6,854 bases of DNA, from positions 2,412 through 9,265 of the forward strand of contig DLXL01000104.1 of assembly GCA_003448025.1 (NCBI GenBank). The letters are read 5' to 3'. Shown here one piece after another: positions 4,988 through 6,854 of this stretch. The first letter of the stretch is position 1, and each line of letters starts with the position of its first letter. The notes under the pieces are model-generated. The model made no database searches, was not told where the DNA came from, and worked only from the letters and a program-made list of their open reading frames with translations. The DNA is from Saprospirales bacterium (GTDB taxonomy: Bacteria > Bacteroidota > Bacteroidia > Chitinophagales > Saprospiraceae). The translations under genes and the position numbers were made by a program.

Positions 4988-6550
4988 ATGAAAAAAATTG
5001 ACAAGCTGCTCCTTACCAGTTCGATCGGACCATTTGCGGTATCGTTTTTCATAGCGGTATTTGTACTGGTGATTCAGATCATGTGGCTGTATATCGATGA
5101 GATTGCAGGCAAAGGGGTAGGCATATTGATCATGCTGGAACTGGTGGGCTATATGTCGGTTACCGTATTCCCTATGGCGCTCCCGATCGCTGTACTGATC
5201 GCTTCTGTAATGGTTATGGGCGGGTTGGCTGAGCGGTATGAATTGTCCAGTATGAAAAGTGCAGGTATTCCGCTCATAAGAGTGATGCGTACGCTGATTA
5301 TCATTGGTGCCTGCATTTCTGTCTTCTCTTATGTCTGCTCAGACTTTCTGATTCCAATCGCCAACCTGAAATTCAGAAGCCGATTGTTTGATATCCGGAA
5401 AGCAAAGCCGGCGCTGACCATGGAAGAAGGTGTATTTAATGAGGATTTCCGGCAATTTGTCATTCGTCTTGGCGATAAACTCCCAGATGGCGAAACCATC
5501 AGAGATGTTATGATTGAGGATCAGTCCAATATTGGGCAGGTAAAATTCAATCAGATCCTCGCTGACAGCGGACAAATGTATACCTCTGCCGATAAGCGAT
5601 TTTTTGTGATGAATTTGTACGATGGGGTTCAATATCAGGAACCTGGCAACCAGGGGCCAGCTCCCACGCAACGAAAATTTCCATTTATCCGTACCAAATT
5701 TAAGTCCTGGTCCAAAGTGTGGGATATGCGGGAGTTTGAATTGGTGCGAACAGACGAAGACAGATTGAGCCAGCAGCGTACCATGCTCAATATGGGGCAG
5801 TTGCGGGCTAATATGGATTCACTATCACTTAAGATCAAAGACGCCGGTCAGATGGCGGTAAATGATATACTGGTCAATGTGAAACGAAAACCTACGCCTC
5901 CGGTTGTGCCCGTGGATACCAGCAAGTTGGCTGATAAACGAATCAAGGATGGCCTGAAAGGAGTAGAAGCCTTAAAGAGAGCATCTCAAAGCGCTAACTC
6001 TGGTCCGAATCTGCCTGTACTGGAAAAGAACAAACCGCTTGATCAATATACTTCCTTGCTGGAAACCTTTCGGGATCGCGACAGAAGCACATTGATGAAA
6101 GAGGCTAAAACGCGTCATGGGTTGGCTCGAAACATTGTTGAAACGCGAAAAAACCAGGTGCAGGCAAGACGGTTGGAATGGGTGAAAACCGGATATGAAC
6201 TGTACAACAAATATAGTTTTGCACTGGTTTGTTTCATATTCCTGTTTATTGGTGCACCTATGGGCGCCATTATCAGGAAAGGTGGTTTCGGTTATCCTAT
6301 TCTGGTGTCGATCATATTTTTCGTAACCTTTGTTTTTCTGGCCATATTGTGTCGAAAGCTCGCAGAAGCCTATATTATGTCGCCATTTTGGGCAGCCATG
6401 ATGCCTTGTGCCATTCTGGGAGTATTTGGTATATATGTTACCCGCAAGGCTATGAATGATTCGCAATTGTTCAGCATAGAACCACTTGAGCGCTTGATGA
6501 ATCAGTTAAGAAAACGGCGCAATCAAAAATTGGAGGAGCAAACAACATGA
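4988..6550 (+). CDS. LptF/LptG (YjgP/YjgQ) family permease, lipopolysaccharide export, with a long insertion
   Basis: Inner-membrane protein of the family that, with the ATPase LptB, extracts lipopolysaccharide and passes it to the periplasmic bridge. Of its 520 residues, three membrane helices are near the N-terminus (about 13-36, 57-78, 101-122) and three near the C-terminus (about 408-428, 435-456, 465-485), as in the family. Between helices two and three, GGLAERYELSSMKSAGIP (78-95) matches the cytoplasmic coupling-helix region that contacts LptB. Residues about 145-255 correspond to the periplasmic beta-jellyroll. E. coli LptF and LptG are about 360 residues; the extra length lies mostly at about 256-400, a charged, probably helical segment with a proline-rich stretch near 301-308. 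Whether it acts as LptF or LptG cannot be decided. Its stop overlaps the start of the PAP2-type gene by ATGA, which suggests translational coupling. Confidence 0.9.
   Translation: MKKIDKLLLTSSIGPFAVSFFIAVFVLVIQIMWLYIDEIAGKGVGILIMLELVGYMSVTVFPMALPIAVLIASVMVMGGLAERYELSSMKSAGIPLIRVMRTLIIIGACISVFSYVCSDFLIPIANLKFRSRLFDIRKAKPALTMEEGVFNEDFRQFVIRLGDKLPDGETIRDVMIEDQSNIGQVKFNQILADSGQMYTSADKRFFVMNLYDGVQYQEPGNQGPAPTQRKFPFIRTKFKSWSKVWDMREFELVRTDEDRLSQQRTMLNMGQLRANMDSLSLKIKDAGQMAVNDILVNVKRKPTPPVVPVDTSKLADKRIKDGLKGVEALKRASQSANSGPNLPVLEKNKPLDQYTSLLETFRDRDRSTLMKEAKTRHGLARNIVETRKNQVQARRLEWVKTGYELYNKYSFALVCFIFLFIGAPMGAIIRKGGFGYPILVSIIFFVTFVFLAILCRKLAEAYIMSPFWAAMMPCAILGVFGIYVTRKAMNDSQLFSIEPLERLMNQLRKRRNQKLEEQTT
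6532..6536 (+). promoter_or_regulatory. GGAGG ribosome-binding-like site before the PAP2-type gene
   Basis: GGAGG ends 10 bases before the ATG at 6547 and lies within the last codons of the permease gene. It is the only clear Shine-Dalgarno-like sequence before a start in this window. It may be coincidental, because it also encodes the Glu-rich tail of the permease, and Bacteroidota generally rely little on such sites. Confidence 0.4.
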
Positions 6551-6854
6551 AATATATCTGGGATAATAAATGGTTTTTTGCGCCGGCTATCTGTTTTTTC
6601 TTCATTGGCGGGCTGATGGCAGTGATGATACCATATGGTGAGGAAATTATCTTTTTCAACCAACTGCGCGTTGAACCGCTGAATGGTATTTTCAGGTTCA
6701 TAACCATGGGAGGGGAGGTCTGGGCATATCTGGTTTTTGGCCTGCCTTTGCTGTTTTTTAAGCCCAGATATGCGCTTATCGTGGCCATTACAGGATTCCT
6801 TTCTATCCCGATCATGTATTTATTAAAAGATGCGATAGGGGTAGACCGACCGGT
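6547..6854 (+). CDS. PAP2-superfamily membrane phosphatase, N-terminal part only
   Basis: Only the first 102 codons are inside the window. They show hydrophobic helices at about 10-29, 58-71 and 75-93, then KDAIGVDRP (94-102), which fits the first PAP2 signature K-x6-RP; the later PSGH and SR-x5-H-x3-D signatures would lie beyond the edge. PAP2 enzymes remove phosphate from lipid phosphates such as phosphatidic acid or undecaprenyl pyrophosphate, or from lipid A phosphates in the LpxE/LpxF type. The ATG at 6547 overlaps the permease stop as ATGA and has GGAGG upstream. Placement directly after an LptF/LptG permease makes an envelope-lipid substrate attractive, but the substrate cannot be fixed from this fragment. 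Confidence 0.85.
   Translation, partial: MKYIWDNKWFFAPAICFFFIGGLMAVMIPYGEEIIFFNQLRVEPLNGIFRFITMGGEVWAYLVFGLPLLFFKPRYALIVAITGFLSIPIMYLLKDAIGVDRP

Noticed and set aside
5972..6466. Minus-strand open frame of 164 codons opposite the permease C-terminal half
   Set aside because: It is antisense to the membrane helices of the permease and has no recognisable domain.
1..6854. CRISPR array, insertion sequence, tRNA, phage or defence system
   Set aside because: No spaced direct repeats, transposase, terminal inverted repeats or tRNA-like cloverleaf were seen; the genes are housekeeping or envelope types in compact order.

Overview
The window looks like ordinary chromosomal DNA from a member of the phylum Bacteroidota, possibly a Saprospiraceae/Chitinophagia-like lineage. 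The phylum call rests on three things. The protein set is typical: a PolB-like DEDDy exonuclease, a BadF-type sugar kinase beside pfkA, and a long LptF/LptG-family permease. Most starts lack a Shine-Dalgarno sequence. Boxes matching the Bacteroidota -7 element TAnnTTTG occur upstream of genes. The finer placement is a guess.

Left part, minus strand. Reading in the direction of transcription there is a membrane-anchored coiled-coil protein of unknown function (3162 to 2140), closed by a strong intrinsic terminator (2117 to 2079). Then follow a BadF/N-acetylglucosamine-kinase-like ATPase (1930 to 1079) and 6-phosphofructokinase (980 to beyond base 1, so its C-terminal end is missing). The last two probably form a small sugar-phosphate unit feeding glycolysis.

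Middle. A gene-poor, AT-rich divergent region (3163 to 3505) separates the minus-strand genes from the plus-strand ones. Its right end holds a compact promoter region for the plus-strand cluster: two TAnnTTTG boxes and a perfect 9-bp inverted repeat surrounding the first of them. The second box lies so close to the exonuclease start codon that a leaderless mRNA is possible.

Right part, plus strand. Four tightly packed genes look like one operon: a predicted 3'-5' exonuclease (3506 to 4285), ribulose-phosphate 3-epimerase (4298 to 4969), an LptF/LptG (YjgP/YjgQ) permease-family protein with a long extra segment (4988 to 6550), and the start of a PAP2-type phosphatase (6547 to beyond 6854) that overlaps the permease by ATGA. 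The last pair suggests envelope lipid or lipopolysaccharide work. The exonuclease and epimerase are functionally unrelated to it, so the operon looks mixed.

I see no mobile element, CRISPR array, tRNA, rRNA or convincing new system. The points most worth a second look are unusual residues in the phosphofructokinase (Asn at the metal-binding Asp position and two altered effector-site residues), the exonuclease promoter with its inverted repeat, the insertion in the Lpt permease, the permease-phosphatase coupling, and the uncharacterised coiled-coil protein.
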